NCBI GenBank assembly: GCA_946408125.1
Contig: CAMJQW010000003.1
Span: 56,900-120,899, forward strand
Direction of reading: 5' to 3'
Source of the DNA: an uncultured Fibrobacter sp.
GTDB lineage: Bacteria > Fibrobacterota > Fibrobacteria > Fibrobacterales > Fibrobacteraceae
Length of the DNA: 64,000 nucleotides
Position numbers and translations under genes: made by a program. Below, one piece after another: positions 54,563 through 62,932 of this stretch (the first letter of the stretch is position 1; every line of letters starts with the position of its first letter). Below the pieces are notes generated by a model. That model searched no databases. It saw nothing but the letters and a program-made list of their open reading frames with translations, and had not been told where the DNA came from.

Positions 54563-56902
54563 TTACTCCATAGTAAAGACATTACAGAGTCCAGTCACGT
54601 CAAAAATCTCGCGGATTGCCGGGTTCACGTTCTTAAGAACCATCGTTCCCTGCATATCCATCTGCTTCTGCGAAGCAAGCAATACACGGAGGCCGGCAGA
54701 AGAAACCTGGGAAAGCTTCGCGAAATCGAAAACGAGCTTCGATACGCCGTCGAGCTTACCATGGACTTCCGCATCGAGCTGCTCCGACGTCAGCATGTCA
54801 AGCCTGCCCTCGAGCGCAAAAGTCAAAACTCCGCCCTGTCGCGTCTTCTCTATCTTCAACTGCGCGCTTGAGGCGTTGGACTGTGTGTTGAAGAAGCCCT
54901 TCACGAGCGATGCCGGAATCGCATGCTCCTCGGGTTCCGGCTCCGCCGTAAACTGACGCCAGTTATTTTCTTCGCCTTCGGGACCGAAGTACTGTATCGC
55001 AAACATGGCGATGTCGTCCGCCTGCGGAACGTCACCCGTGAACTTGTCCATGCAGGCCTTCACGTACAAGCAGGTTTCCCTCGGAGCCTTTCCCGCACTC
55101 TCCGACAGGGCAATCTGAAGCCTTCCCCTTCCAAACATCTTTTCGGAAGCATTCATCGCCTCGGTAACGCCGTCGTTGTAGAGGAACAGCGTGTCGCCCG
55201 GCGCAAGATCGAGCGACTGCGGCTCGTAAAGCGAACCCGGCTTCGCCGCAAGTACCAGGCCCGCCTTGTCCTTTACGAATTCCACGGAGCCGTCCTTATG
55301 GCGGATTGCCGGAGACCTGTGGCCTGCCGATGCAAACTCCACATGCCCATTGCGCAAGTCGAGGACACCGATCCACACCGACAAGAACATATCCGCACGG
55401 TTGTGGTGCGCGAGGTCGCAGTTGGCTTCGTTAAGGACTTCGGCCACCGATTCGCGGTGCGTCGCCTTGATGCGAAGCACGATACGGGAAACCATCATGA
55501 ACAGGGCCGCAGGGACGCCGCTACCCGTGACATCGGCCAAGAAGAATACAATCCTGTCGTCATCAATCTTGAAGTAATCGTAGTAGTCGCCACCCACTTC
55601 CTTCATGGGCAACAGGAACGGAGCAAGCGCATGCCTTTTGTCAGCGGAGCCTTCTGCCATTTCGCTCTTGGGCAAGAACCCTAGCTGAATGCCGCGGGCA
55701 AGGTCCAGTTCGCGTTCGGCGCGGTCGAGCATCATCTGGTCGTTCACGTATTTCTTGAGCGAAGACTTCATGTTAAGGAATTCGCTCGAAAGTTGCGAGA
55801 GTTCATCGCGCCCGCTCACTTTAGGAATTTCCGCATTGAATTCTCCGTGGCCAATCTTTCGGGCAGCTTCGGCAAAGCCTTTGAGCGGGCGCGACACGCG
55901 GACCGTAATCATGAGGATCAGTATCAACATGACGGCATAGCCGCCAATGCTGACCCACACAAACACATGTCCCATGGAACGGCGTTCCTCGAGGAACTTC
56001 TGCGCAGGCCAAACAACCAGGAATGTCCAGTTGATGGATTCCATCGCGGTAAAGTAGATGGCCGCCTCCTCGCCGTCAAACGACGAACCCAGGAAAAGAC
56101 CGCTCTTCATGCTGCGGAGCGCATTCTCGAATTCAGCATACCTCTTGTGCGAAGCGCTTCTCGACACCGAAGCGAAGGTTGTCTTGAAAGTGAGTTCGTC
56201 CTTCGGGTGCGCGATAACCATATTGTTCGCGGAAAGCACCACCGCATAGCCCGAATTCGACACCGGCATGTTCGCGATAACATCCTTGAGGAAGGCAATC
56301 GATATGTCGACGCAAAGGACACCCACGAATTCTTTTTCGCCCGAGGCAGCCTTGCGGAAGATGGGAGTCGTATAGATAACAATCGGTTCCTTGATGAACT
56401 GCCCGATGAACGGTTCCTGCCAAATCCCCTTGAGGCTGTCCTTGGCGCTCAGGTACCACGACGTCTGTTCGTAGTTACCGCCGTTGATAACATAACTGCT
56501 GTCTCCCGAGAAATACGCGAGACGCATGTACTCCCCTTCGGGAGCTCCCTGGGGAGCCTTGCCCGGTTCGTAAGCGACGACCATCGCCACCACCTGCGGC
56601 ACTGTCGCACGCACGTTCGAAAGCGTCTGCAGCAAGAACTCGTCCAGCTTTTCGCCGTACAGGCCCTCCTCCCCGATTTCGTTCGAAGTTTCTTCGCCGA
56701 TGTTGCGGCCCGAATGGAACAAGTTATTGACGAGCGCGACATTCGCGCGGCTGACCTCGTCGCCGTTCTGCAAGAGCATCTGGGACATCTTTTCGTGCAT
56801 CTCGAAAGAGCCGAATCCGAACAGCGCCGCAAACACGATGCTGATGCCAACGAGGATTAATACCGATTGCTTGAACGCCAAACCGTGAAAATTGACCTTC
56901 AT
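54563..56902 (-). CDS. Membrane sensor phosphatase: dCache-HAMP-SpoIIE-STAS
   Basis: 779 residues. First membrane helix (about 10-30), periplasmic Cache-type sensor (about 35-305; VPQVVAMVVAYEPG, PIVIYTTPIFRK, EFVGVLCVDISIAFLK), second helix (about 320-342), HAMP (RPLKGFAEAARKIGHGEF), then a PP2C-type SpoIIE/RsbU phosphatase domain (about 410-640; EVGGDYYDYF, FLADVTGSGVPAALFM, LFLYNDGVTEAMN). The C-terminus is a STAS domain (about 680-779) with QVSSAGLRVLL around the phosphorylatable Ser. It should respond to an external ligand by dephosphorylating an anti-anti-sigma factor, perhaps its own STAS domain. No RsbW-type kinase is visible nearby. I chose the third of three consecutive ATGs, 7 nt after AGGGG. 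Confidence 0.85.
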   Translation of the reverse strand: MKVNFHGLAFKQSVLILVGISIVFAALFGFGSFEMHEKMSQMLLQNGDEVSRANVALVNNLFHSGRNIGEETSNEIGEEGLYGEKLDEFLLQTLSNVRATVPQVVAMVVAYEPGKAPQGAPEGEYMRLAYFSGDSSYVINGGNYEQTSWYLSAKDSLKGIWQEPFIGQFIKEPIVIYTTPIFRKAASGEKEFVGVLCVDISIAFLKDVIANMPVSNSGYAVVLSANNMVIAHPKDELTFKTTFASVSRSASHKRYAEFENALRSMKSGLFLGSSFDGEEAAIYFTAMESINWTFLVVWPAQKFLEERRSMGHVFVWVSIGGYAVMLILILMITVRVSRPLKGFAEAARKIGHGEFNAEIPKVSGRDELSQLSSEFLNMKSSLKKYVNDQMMLDRAERELDLARGIQLGFLPKSEMAEGSADKRHALAPFLLPMKEVGGDYYDYFKIDDDRIVFFLADVTGSGVPAALFMMVSRIVLRIKATHRESVAEVLNEANCDLAHHNRADMFLSVWIGVLDLRNGHVEFASAGHRSPAIRHKDGSVEFVKDKAGLVLAAKPGSLYEPQSLDLAPGDTLFLYNDGVTEAMNASEKMFGRGRLQIALSESAGKAPRETCLYVKACMDKFTGDVPQADDIAMFAIQYFGPEGEENNWRQFTAEPEPEEHAIPASLVKGFFNTQSNASSAQLKIEKTRQGGVLTFALEGRLDMLTSEQLDAEVHGKLDGVSKLVFDFAKLSQVSSAGLRVLLASQKQMDMQGTMVLKNVNPAIREIFDVTGLCNVFTME

Positions 56903-57013
56903 CATCATTCCCCTTGATATGTCCCTAAACAACACCAATAATGTAACAAAAAAACTTCAAATATGTACTTTTTTATGCAACCAACGCTCCCGCACAAGCA
57001 TCAAAAGGGTACA

Positions 57014-57559
57014 ATGGACGAAAAAGTGATACTCCAGCATCTCAAGGACGGCAGCCGGGAAGCCCTGGCCCTGCTCTGGCAGGAGCATAGCGGGCACGTG
57101 CTGAATCTCGCCTTCAGGATGCTGAAGGACCGCGACAAAGCCGAAGACATCCTCATGGACGTGTTCGTGCAGGTGCCGAAGGCCGTGTCGGGATTTCGCG
57201 GAGGCTCCGCGCTCGGCACGTGGCTCTACCGCCTCACGGTAAACGCATGCCTGATGACGTTGCGTGCCCAGAAGCGCCACCGCGAACTCGAGGAAGAAAA
57301 GCTCGATACCATCATCGAGGAGGCCATCGGCACCGGCGAACCGCAGGAGAATCACTTCGACGCCGAACTTTTGGAAAAGGGGCTTGCGCAGCTGCCGGCA
57401 GAAACCCGCAGCATGCTCTGGCTCAAGGACGGCGAGGACCTTGACGTAAAGGACCTCGCCGAGATCTACGGGATGCCCGAAGGCACTGTCAAGGCACGGC
57501 TCAGCCGCGCAAGGCATTTGGTAAGGGACTTTTTGAAGGAGCGTAAGAATCATGGCTGA
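57014..57559 (+). CDS. ECF-type RNA polymerase sigma factor
   Basis: 181 residues. Sigma region 2 (about 8-78: LLWQEHSGHVLNLAFRML, KAEDILMDVFVQV, LGTWLYRLTVNACL) and region 4 (about 120-175: LPAETRSMLWLKDGEDL, LAEIYGMPEGTVKARLSRAR) are both clear; regions 1 and 3 are missing, as in ECF factors. ATG 57014 follows AAAGGG; an in-frame ATG at 56963 would sit in the divergent promoter. The last 8 bp overlap the next gene, whose product is its likely anti-sigma factor. Confidence 0.9.
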   Translation: MDEKVILQHLKDGSREALALLWQEHSGHVLNLAFRMLKDRDKAEDILMDVFVQVPKAVSGFRGGSALGTWLYRLTVNACLMTLRAQKRHRELEEEKLDTIIEEAIGTGEPQENHFDAELLEKGLAQLPAETRSMLWLKDGEDLDVKDLAEIYGMPEGTVKARLSRARHLVRDFLKERKNHG

Positions 57560-57923
57560 CAAAATCGACTTCTCGAAGCTCGAAAGGCTTACCCCCCGGG
57601 AGGATTCCTGGGCCAAGGTCTGCGCCCGTTTGGACGCGGACGCTCGCGCCGTTCCCGCAAAGGACAAAATCATAAACATCAAGGGCTGGTACAGTGCCAT
57701 CCCGCTTGCGGCAAGCCTCGTGCTTGTCTGCTTCACCGCATTCCTACCCCATATCACGGACAAAGTAGAGAATACGGAACCCTTATCGACCGAATACGTT
57801 TCCATCAACGAGTCCGCTCCCTCCGAGTTCCTGAGCTGGTATTCCAGCCTGGGCAATTCGACGAGCGACGAGTTCGAGACCCTCGAAGAGACGGTCGGTT
57901 TCAGCTATTTAATCAAGGAGTAA
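57552..57923 (+). CDS. Small membrane protein, probable anti-sigma factor
   Basis: 123 residues. N-terminal cytosolic part of about 45 residues (DFSKLERLTPREDSWAKVCARLDAD), one membrane helix (about 47-66, SAIPLAASLVLVCFTAFLP), and an acidic periplasmic part of about 55 residues. No zinc-binding HxxxCxxC motif, so it is not a ZAS-type anti-sigma factor. The assignment rests on position (8-bp overlap with the ECF gene) and topology, similar to CnrY-type anti-sigmas. Confidence 0.6.
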   Translation: MADKIDFSKLERLTPREDSWAKVCARLDADARAVPAKDKIINIKGWYSAIPLAASLVLVCFTAFLPHITDKVENTEPLSTEYVSINESAPSEFLSWYSSLGNSTSDEFETLEETVGFSYLIKE

Positions 57924-57927
57924 AACT

Positions 57928-58512
57928 ATGAAAGGAGCAAAACTGTTCACCGCAAGCCTCGCCGTGCTTGCACTGGCCCTGGGATTCTTCCTGGGAAACT
58001 TCTGCGGCAAAAGCTGCCCGTGCTGCAGCAAGGGCGAAATGACCTGCTGCAAAAAGATGGAAGGCCCGTGCCCGCGCCACGGCATGATGCCTCCCCCGCC
58101 TCCGGGAGACTTCGACAAGGGACCGCGACACAAGCACAAGATGGATCCCGCCGTCATCGATTCCCTGATGCAGGTGACTCCCGAACAGAAGGCCGCACTT
58201 GACGAAAGCCGTGCCAAGGGCGATTCCATCTTCAAGGAACTGCGCAAGCAGAAACACGAAGCCGAAAAAGCTCTGGGCGAAGCCCTCGAAAGCAGGGACG
58301 CCGCAAGCATCGATGCCGCAAAGGCCAAGGTGCTTGACGCAGACAAGGCCCTCCTCGAACACCGCATCAACGGCATGCAGGCCCTCGCCAAGGTCCTGAC
58401 TCCAGAACAGCTTGAAAAATTCAACCAGTTCCACAAGGAACAGATGAAGAAGTTCAAGGAACGCATGAAGAAGGGCCCGCAGGAGGGACCGCAAGAAGGC
58501 CCGAAAGAATAA
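57928..58512 (+). CDS. Periplasmic Cys-rich Spy/CpxP/CnrX-like protein
   Basis: 194 residues. N-terminal membrane or signal segment (LFTASLAVLALALGFFLG). A cysteine- and His-rich stretch (about 29-55: FCGKSCPCCSKGEMTCCKKM) with eight Cys in 24 residues, then a Pro-rich turn. A helical hairpin domain (about 75-185) follows, with TPEQKAALDE and LTPEQLEKFNQF motifs of the Spy/CpxP/metal-resistance superfamily. A basic tail of QEGP repeats ends it. As third gene after an ECF sigma and its anti-sigma it resembles CnrX, which senses metal in the periplasm. The Cys cluster would suit thiophilic metals or redox; that is inference. Confidence 0.7.
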   Translation: MKGAKLFTASLAVLALALGFFLGNFCGKSCPCCSKGEMTCCKKMEGPCPRHGMMPPPPPGDFDKGPRHKHKMDPAVIDSLMQVTPEQKAALDESRAKGDSIFKELRKQKHEAEKALGEALESRDAASIDAAKAKVLDADKALLEHRINGMQALAKVLTPEQLEKFNQFHKEQMKKFKERMKKGPQEGPQEGPKE

Positions 58513-58529
58513 TCAGCGAATCAAGCGAT

Positions 58530-59639
58530 TTACTTTTTCATAAACGGCAGGTTCTGAGCAACGCCATAAAGCCTCTTGGCCCAATGCGTGTTGTTCACGG
58601 ACATGCCGTTTAGCATTTCCAGGAACCGTGTCAACTCAAGCACGCCACCGCCCTGCTTGAGCACATGGACGCTGCAGAGCGAAAGTACTCCCAATGACGA
58701 GTTGATGATGTCGAATTCGGTATTTGCGAGCTGGAACGCGGCCAGCTGGTAAGCGTCATCGGAATCTTCCTTGATCATCCTTTCGATATCACCGAGCGTC
58801 TTGAATCCGAACATCACGAACACGCGCAAAAAACGCGACAGCGACGTCTCGTGGATTTCCGCCTGGTTGATGGCGGCGATGCGCTTGGTCAGTGCGTCGA
58901 AGGGTCTGATTTCCAGGTAGTTCCCGAAAGAATCACCATCCAGGTTCACCTCGTCGAAGCATCCGGAACTCACAAGCGACTGCACCTGCCTGCGGTAATC
59001 GTTGATGCCCGTACGAATGGCGGAGAACTGTTCGTCGGCAAGTTCAAGCATTCCGGCAAGGCGGTTCATGTTGCGCAGGTATTCCCTGGGAACTTCGAAG
59101 CCGGACTTGTAACCCGTATCGTGGTTGAGCGTAGCCCAAACATGCTGTAGCGCCGTACGCATCTGCACTTCGAAGCGGATTTCGTTGAGCTGCGGGCATT
59201 CAGGATCGTGGAACAGCCTTGCGGGCAGGCGACAGATGTAATGCAGCGAGTTGTAGCCGAAGCTATGGATCTCGTGCATCTTGCGTTTGTCGATGCTGTT
59301 GTCCCAATCTATATCGAAGACGGTCCCCACCAGGGCGGCGACCTTGTCCACCTCATCGCTGTAGAACGTGATGACGCGAACGCCCAGGATATCCGTCAAA
59401 TCCATCAGCGCATTGTACTTGCCCAGCTTGCGTTCCAGCTTGTCCGACAAGCTCTCTTCCGTCTTGAGGCGCGCCTCGATGGCGTTGATGTAAATCTTGT
59501 TTTTCGCGATGTTTTCGGAAAGTTCGCGCTTGACAATTTCGAGGAGGCGTTCATAAACGGGACGCTGCTCGCGGTACTCCTCCATGATTTCGAATTCTTT
59601 GCGCAGGTTTCCGTAGCCCTGTTCCTTCTTCGCATCCAT
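58530..59639 (-). CDS. RelA/SpoT synthetase-domain protein
   Basis: 369 residues. N-terminal helices, then a (p)ppGpp-synthetase-like nucleotidyltransferase domain (about 45-210): MDLTDILGVRVITFYSDEVD, EIHSFGYNSLHYICR and FEVQMRTALQHVWATLNHDTGYK. The residue after TL is Asn where active small synthetases usually have Glu (SLEH), so activity may be altered. About 160 further residues have no match I recognise and lack TGS or ACT domains. The start at 59639 lies 7 bp after the stop of an HD hydrolase gene. The pair recalls synthetase/hydrolase toxin-antitoxin systems. A convergent gene ends 17 bp away. Confidence 0.78.
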   Translation of the reverse strand: MDAKKEQGYGNLRKEFEIMEEYREQRPVYERLLEIVKRELSENIAKNKIYINAIEARLKTEESLSDKLERKLGKYNALMDLTDILGVRVITFYSDEVDKVAALVGTVFDIDWDNSIDKRKMHEIHSFGYNSLHYICRLPARLFHDPECPQLNEIRFEVQMRTALQHVWATLNHDTGYKSGFEVPREYLRNMNRLAGMLELADEQFSAIRTGINDYRRQVQSLVSSGCFDEVNLDGDSFGNYLEIRPFDALTKRIAAINQAEIHETSLSRFLRVFVMFGFKTLGDIERMIKEDSDDAYQLAAFQLANTEFDIINSSLGVLSLCSVHVLKQGGGVLELTRFLEMLNGMSVNNTHWAKRLYGVAQNLPFMKK

Positions 59640-59646
59640 CGCAAGC

Positions 59647-60210
59647 CTACCTTTTGAAAATGGAATCGATCGTCTCCACGAATTCTTCGTAAGCGAACGT
59701 CCCCTGCAAACTCTTGAGGGCACGGGCAAGCCCGCGGAAATGCCATTCGTGCGCCGAGGCTTCCTTGACGCAGAACAGGTCCCAGACCTTGTCGCCGATG
59801 GCGCGGTAATCGCGGGAGATTGCGCGGATGTTGCTAAGCTTGTCGGAAAGCGCCACGATTTTCGCGTCGTTGCTCGCCTCGGAAAGGCGCTGGATCGCTT
59901 CTTCCTTGCGGAGACGCCAGCTTTCCACGCGGCTCTTGCCTTCGAACTCGATATCGGATTCCGACTCGACGAGCAGGGCGACGCGCTTGCCAAACTCGCG
60001 TTCGATATCCCTGAATGTGACCGCCGTATCTTCCACCGTATCGTGCAGGGCGGCCGCCGCCAGGAGTTCCTGGTCGCTTGTCATCGTGGAGGCAATCGCC
60101 ACCGCTTCCATCGGGTGGACGATGTAGGGAAATCCCTTCCCCTTGCGTTCCGCACCCGCATGCGCCTTGACGGCAAAAACAATCGCTTTATCAAGAATCG
60201 AGGTATCCAT
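59647..60210 (-). CDS. SpoT-like HD hydrolase (MESH1/SAH type)
   Basis: 187 residues. A single HD domain with the metal ligands of (p)ppGpp hydrolases: FPYIVHPMEAV, AAALHDTVEDT and ALSDKLSNIRAI, as in SpoT (HD, EDT and the D...N pair). The size fits stand-alone alarmone hydrolases. It should remove the 3' diphosphate of ppGpp or a related nucleotide in the cytoplasm. It is immediately upstream of, and cotranscribed with, a synthetase-domain gene. A -10-like TATACA lies 9 nt before the ATG, again suggesting a leaderless transcript. Confidence 0.82.
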   Translation of the reverse strand: MDTSILDKAIVFAVKAHAGAERKGKGFPYIVHPMEAVAIASTMTSDQELLAAAALHDTVEDTAVTFRDIEREFGKRVALLVESESDIEFEGKSRVESWRLRKEEAIQRLSEASNDAKIVALSDKLSNIRAISRDYRAIGDKVWDLFCVKEASAHEWHFRGLARALKSLQGTFAYEEFVETIDSIFKR

Positions 60211-60226
60211 GATTTAAAATGTATAT

Positions 60227-60265
60227 AAAAAAAAGGAACCTTCCCCGGAAAATTTCCGGGAAAGG
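60227..60265 (-). terminator. Terminator after the SIMPL gene
   Basis: CCTTCCCCGGAAA / TTTCCGGGAAAGG stem (one mismatch) followed by TTCC and eight T on the minus strand. It lies just upstream of the HD hydrolase promoter. Confidence 0.8.
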
Positions 60266-60301
60266 CCCATCGCATCGGGAATTATCTTTAGGGAGGATGC
60301 G

Positions 60302-61000
60302 TTAATCTTCTAGGTAATACTGCACACTTGTGACGACGCGGACCTTCTTGATGAAGGGAGTATTCTCATCGCGGTCCTCGATGGAGAACTGACCCTGCGT
60401 CGCCGTCTTGATCTTTCCGAGCTTGCTTCCGGAATCCATCGCAAACTTTTCGGCAGCGGTACGGGCATTCTGGTTCGCTTCTCCAATCATCTGCGGCTTG
60501 ATATCGCTGAGCCCGTTGAAGCTGAAGATCTTGCGGTAGCGGTAGTCGCTCTCGCTGATAGCGATTCCCTTCTTCAGGAGTTCGCCGTTCTTGCTCATGA
60601 TTTCACGGACCTTGTCCACGTCCTTGGTGGCGACCGTCACCACCTCAGTCACCACGTAACGGACCGGATGCTTGTTCGACGTGTAGAGTTCACTTTGCGT
60701 ATCGGTAATGTCCGGCGAAGCCTTGGTGATTTCCCCTTGCGCGATTCCGTTTTCGATAAGGAATTTCTCGAGCGTCTCCACCTTGCTCTGCACCGTTTCG
60801 GACAGCGAGACAAGGTCATTGCCGACCTCCTTGAACACGATCGGCCAAATGACGTAGTCGGCGCTCACTTCCCTTTCCGCAAAGCCGCGCACATTCACAT
60901 AGCGGTCACGTTCCTTCGCATTCACGATACCGCTGTAGAGGAACGCCCCGAGTCCGAGAACAGCAATGGCGAGTATGATAGATTCCTTGATTCTAGACAT
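60302..61000 (-). CDS. SIMPL-domain (DUF541) exported protein
   Basis: 232 residues. An N-terminal membrane or signal segment (ESIILAIAVLGLGAFLYSG) is followed by one SIMPL domain (about 34-225): VNVRGFAEREVSADYVIWPI, LEKFLIENGIAQGEI, ARTAAEKFAMDSGSKLGKI. The C-terminal VRVVTSVQYYLED strand is the usual ending. Members are periplasmic, of uncertain function, some linked to oxidative stress. AAGGAAA precedes the ATG. It ends 91 bp from the HD hydrolase start. Confidence 0.82.
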   Translation of the reverse strand: MSRIKESIILAIAVLGLGAFLYSGIVNAKERDRYVNVRGFAEREVSADYVIWPIVFKEVGNDLVSLSETVQSKVETLEKFLIENGIAQGEITKASPDITDTQSELYTSNKHPVRYVVTEVVTVATKDVDKVREIMSKNGELLKKGIAISESDYRYRKIFSFNGLSDIKPQMIGEANQNARTAAEKFAMDSGSKLGKIKTATQGQFSIEDRDENTPFIKKVRVVTSVQYYLED

Positions 61001-61039
61001 AACTGATTTCCTTTTTTACAAACCTTTTCGTTAAAGATA

Positions 61040-61600
61040 TTAAATGGTCCTTGCCTTCTTGCCAGTGGCCTGGTACTTCGTGATGGCGAGGTCATGAGAA
61101 TGGACATAATCGGCAATCGTCTTCGCGCGGATCTTTTCACGGAGAGCCACGTCGCCTTCGACCTTTTTGAAAGTGTTGTAGTGCTTGCCGAGGGCCTTCT
61201 TGACAGCGGTAGAGTTCTTGGTCTTTTCACCGATGACTTCGAAGGAATCCACCTCGTAGCCGTCCGCGGTGCGCTTCAGGCGGGCAAACCCCGGGTATTC
61301 CCCGCCAGAAATGCTCACGAGCGTATCACCGTGGAGTTCGTAGTTATAGACCGAGAAGGATCCCCAGACGAGTGTTTCTCCATCCTTGCTGTAGTCCATA
61401 GCGATGACGTTCACCACGGGAATTGTCACATCCGGATCGTCTTCGAGCGGAGTGAACTCGCTCATCACGTAATCCGTGAGGGCAGCCTTGACAGCATCGT
61501 TACCAGCGTACTGGTAAACGGGGAGGTGGATTCCGTTAGCGGCGAAAGCGGTGGTAGCGGCGATGGCGCAAGCAAATGCAATCTTCAACAACTTATTCAT
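61040..61600 (-). CDS. Exported protein of unknown function
   Basis: 186 residues. Signal peptide (MNKLLKIAFACAIAATTAFA), then a compact domain with alternating beta strands (VNVIAMDYSKDGETLVWGSFSV, YELHGDTLVSISGG, YPGFARLKRTADGYEVDSFE). This could be an NTF2-like or lipocalin-like fold; I do not recognise a family. The start at 61600 follows AAGGAG by 6 nt; the in-frame sequence upstream to 61669 is promoter. It shares its promoter sequence with the two exported-protein genes further upstream and has no terminator of its own before the SIMPL gene, 39 bp on. Confidence 0.6.
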   Translation of the reverse strand: MNKLLKIAFACAIAATTAFAANGIHLPVYQYAGNDAVKAALTDYVMSEFTPLEDDPDVTIPVVNVIAMDYSKDGETLVWGSFSVYNYELHGDTLVSISGGEYPGFARLKRTADGYEVDSFEVIGEKTKNSTAVKKALGKHYNTFKKVEGDVALREKIRAKTIADYVHSHDLAITKYQATGKKARTI

Positions 61601-61648
61601 GATAGACTCCTTTGAATTTTTTGTTGTTTTGTTTTCTCTTATGCCCTT

Positions 61649-61713
61649 AATATACCTTTCAAAATTCATAACGTCAAATACATAATTTCTTGGTTATTAA
61701 TCAATAAATTTTA
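61649..61713 (-). promoter_or_regulatory. Shared promoter, copy 1
   Basis: TTGACG (61672-61677), 17 nt, TATATT (61649-61654), preceded by the A/T-rich block TTGATTAATAACCAAGAAAT that recurs in copies 2-4. Confidence 0.8.
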
Positions 61714-61752
61714 TGAGTGAGCGGAAAACAGCCTTTAGAGGCAAATCACCTC

Positions 61753-61786
61753 AAAGGAAATCCCCTCCGGGGGCCCGGAGGGGATC
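61753..61786 (-). terminator. Terminator after the Cys-rich lipoprotein gene
   Basis: ATCCCCTCCGGG / CCCGGAGGGGAT stem; T-rich tails on both strands. Confidence 0.85.
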
Positions 61787-61813
61787 GTTTTTGACGGAGT
61801 CTATCTCGTCAGT

Positions 61814-62614
61814 TTACTCATCTTCGTTTTCGTAGGCGATAAACGCCTTGCAGGTAGCCTCCTTGTCATCAGGCACAATCAGGTCCACATGGTCGTCGTC
61901 GAGGACATAGTAGTTGTACACTACGCCTTCATCGTCCGTGCAGCTGTAGAGAGCCTTGGACTTGACTTCGGAACAGTGGTCGAGATCGCGCACCTGGTCA
62001 GTCCCGGTCAAACCGGCATCGACAAGCGCCTGAATCTGGCCGCACAAGGTCTTGACCCTCTTTGCGCCCTTGCCAGACGCTTCCATGCAGCCTTCGAAGG
62101 ACTCGCCCGGATCTTCCTCGTCGGCATACCTGTAGTAGCACGCCGCAGATTCGCCCACGTCGGCATCGTCGGTTTTCGAGCCCGCTTCAATCGCAAGGCA
62201 CTCGGCGGCCTGAACCATCATGGCGAGCCCGAAATCGAGTTCCAAGTCTTCCGGCTCACCCGTCGAGACGACCGTAATCTTGTCGCCTTCGCACTTGACG
62301 TCGTCGCCGTCCATTTCGGAACATTCGGCCGCCACCATGGAATACGGGGCATCCTTGTAAGTACTGACGCTTATGAGAGAATCGCCCTTGAGCCTTGTTT
62401 CGCGAACCACGGTGATCCCGTCTTCGACGGACTCTATCTTATAATAGCTAGTGGAATCCGTCGTGAAGGAACAGGTGTTCTTGGCGGCAGCCGGGGTTTC
62501 AGGAACCGACGCAACGCTGGACGAATCGTTGCCACAGGCAACGAGGGCGGAAGCGACAGCCATGCAGGAAACGGCAGCGGCGAGGGAGATTTTCTTGGAA
62601 GCATTCTTTTTCAT
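61814..62614 (-). CDS. Cys-rich lipoprotein of unknown function
   Basis: 266 residues. The signal ends SALVACGND, a lipobox. A Ser/Pro/Ala spacer leads to an acidic domain with about eleven Cys (TCSFT, AAECSEMDGDDVKCEGD, AACYYRYAD, FEGCMEASG, KTLCGQ, DHCSEV, LYSCTDDEG, ATCKAF), probably disulfide-bonded outside the cytoplasm. No family recognised. AAGGAG lies 6 nt upstream of the ATG. It has its own copy of the shared promoter and its own terminator, so it is a single-gene unit. Confidence 0.65.
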   Translation of the reverse strand: MKKNASKKISLAAAVSCMAVASALVACGNDSSSVASVPETPAAAKNTCSFTTDSTSYYKIESVEDGITVVRETRLKGDSLISVSTYKDAPYSMVAAECSEMDGDDVKCEGDKITVVSTGEPEDLELDFGLAMMVQAAECLAIEAGSKTDDADVGESAACYYRYADEEDPGESFEGCMEASGKGAKRVKTLCGQIQALVDAGLTGTDQVRDLDHCSEVKSKALYSCTDDEGVVYNYYVLDDDHVDLIVPDDKEATCKAFIAYENEDE

Positions 62615-62659
62615 TTGATAGACTCCTTAATGGGGTTGAAGTTTTTTCTTTACGCCCTA

Positions 62660-62720
62660 AATATACCCGTCAAAACCCATAACGTCAAATACATTATTTC
62701 TTTGTTTTTAATCAAATATT
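62660..62720 (-). promoter_or_regulatory. Shared promoter, copy 2
   Basis: TTGACG (62683-62688), 17 nt, TATATT (62660-62665), with the same upstream block (TTGATTAAAAACAAAGAAAT). Confidence 0.8.
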
Positions 62721-62772
62721 TTTATCATTCCAAAAGTACGGTATTTGCGGTACGCAATCAGACTCCCCTTAC

Positions 62773-62800
62773 GGGAAAGCCCCGCCGGAGGGCGGGGCTA
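62773..62800 (-). terminator. Terminator downstream of the orphan promoter
   Basis: AGCCCCGCC / GGCGGGGCT stem followed by TTTCCC on the minus strand. No gene lies between it and promoter copy 3. Confidence 0.65.
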
Positions 62801-62850
62801 TTTAAACAGGGAGAACCAATAAAGAAAAAAGATTATCAATCTTTGCTTAT

Positions 62851-62915
62851 AATATAACTCCGCAAACCCATTACGTCAAATACATTATTTCTTGGTTATT
62901 AATCACTAATTTTTA
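62851..62915 (-). promoter_or_regulatory. Shared promoter, copy 3, without a gene
   Basis: TTGACG (62874-62879), 17 nt, TATATT (62851-62856) and the upstream block are as good as in copies 1 and 2. Only about 70 nt with no coding frame separate it from a terminator. The interval 62615-63001 holds copies 2 and 3, this terminator and a 12-C tract, and no gene. Confidence 0.7.
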
Positions 62916-62932
62916 TTAATTTACAAGCCTCG

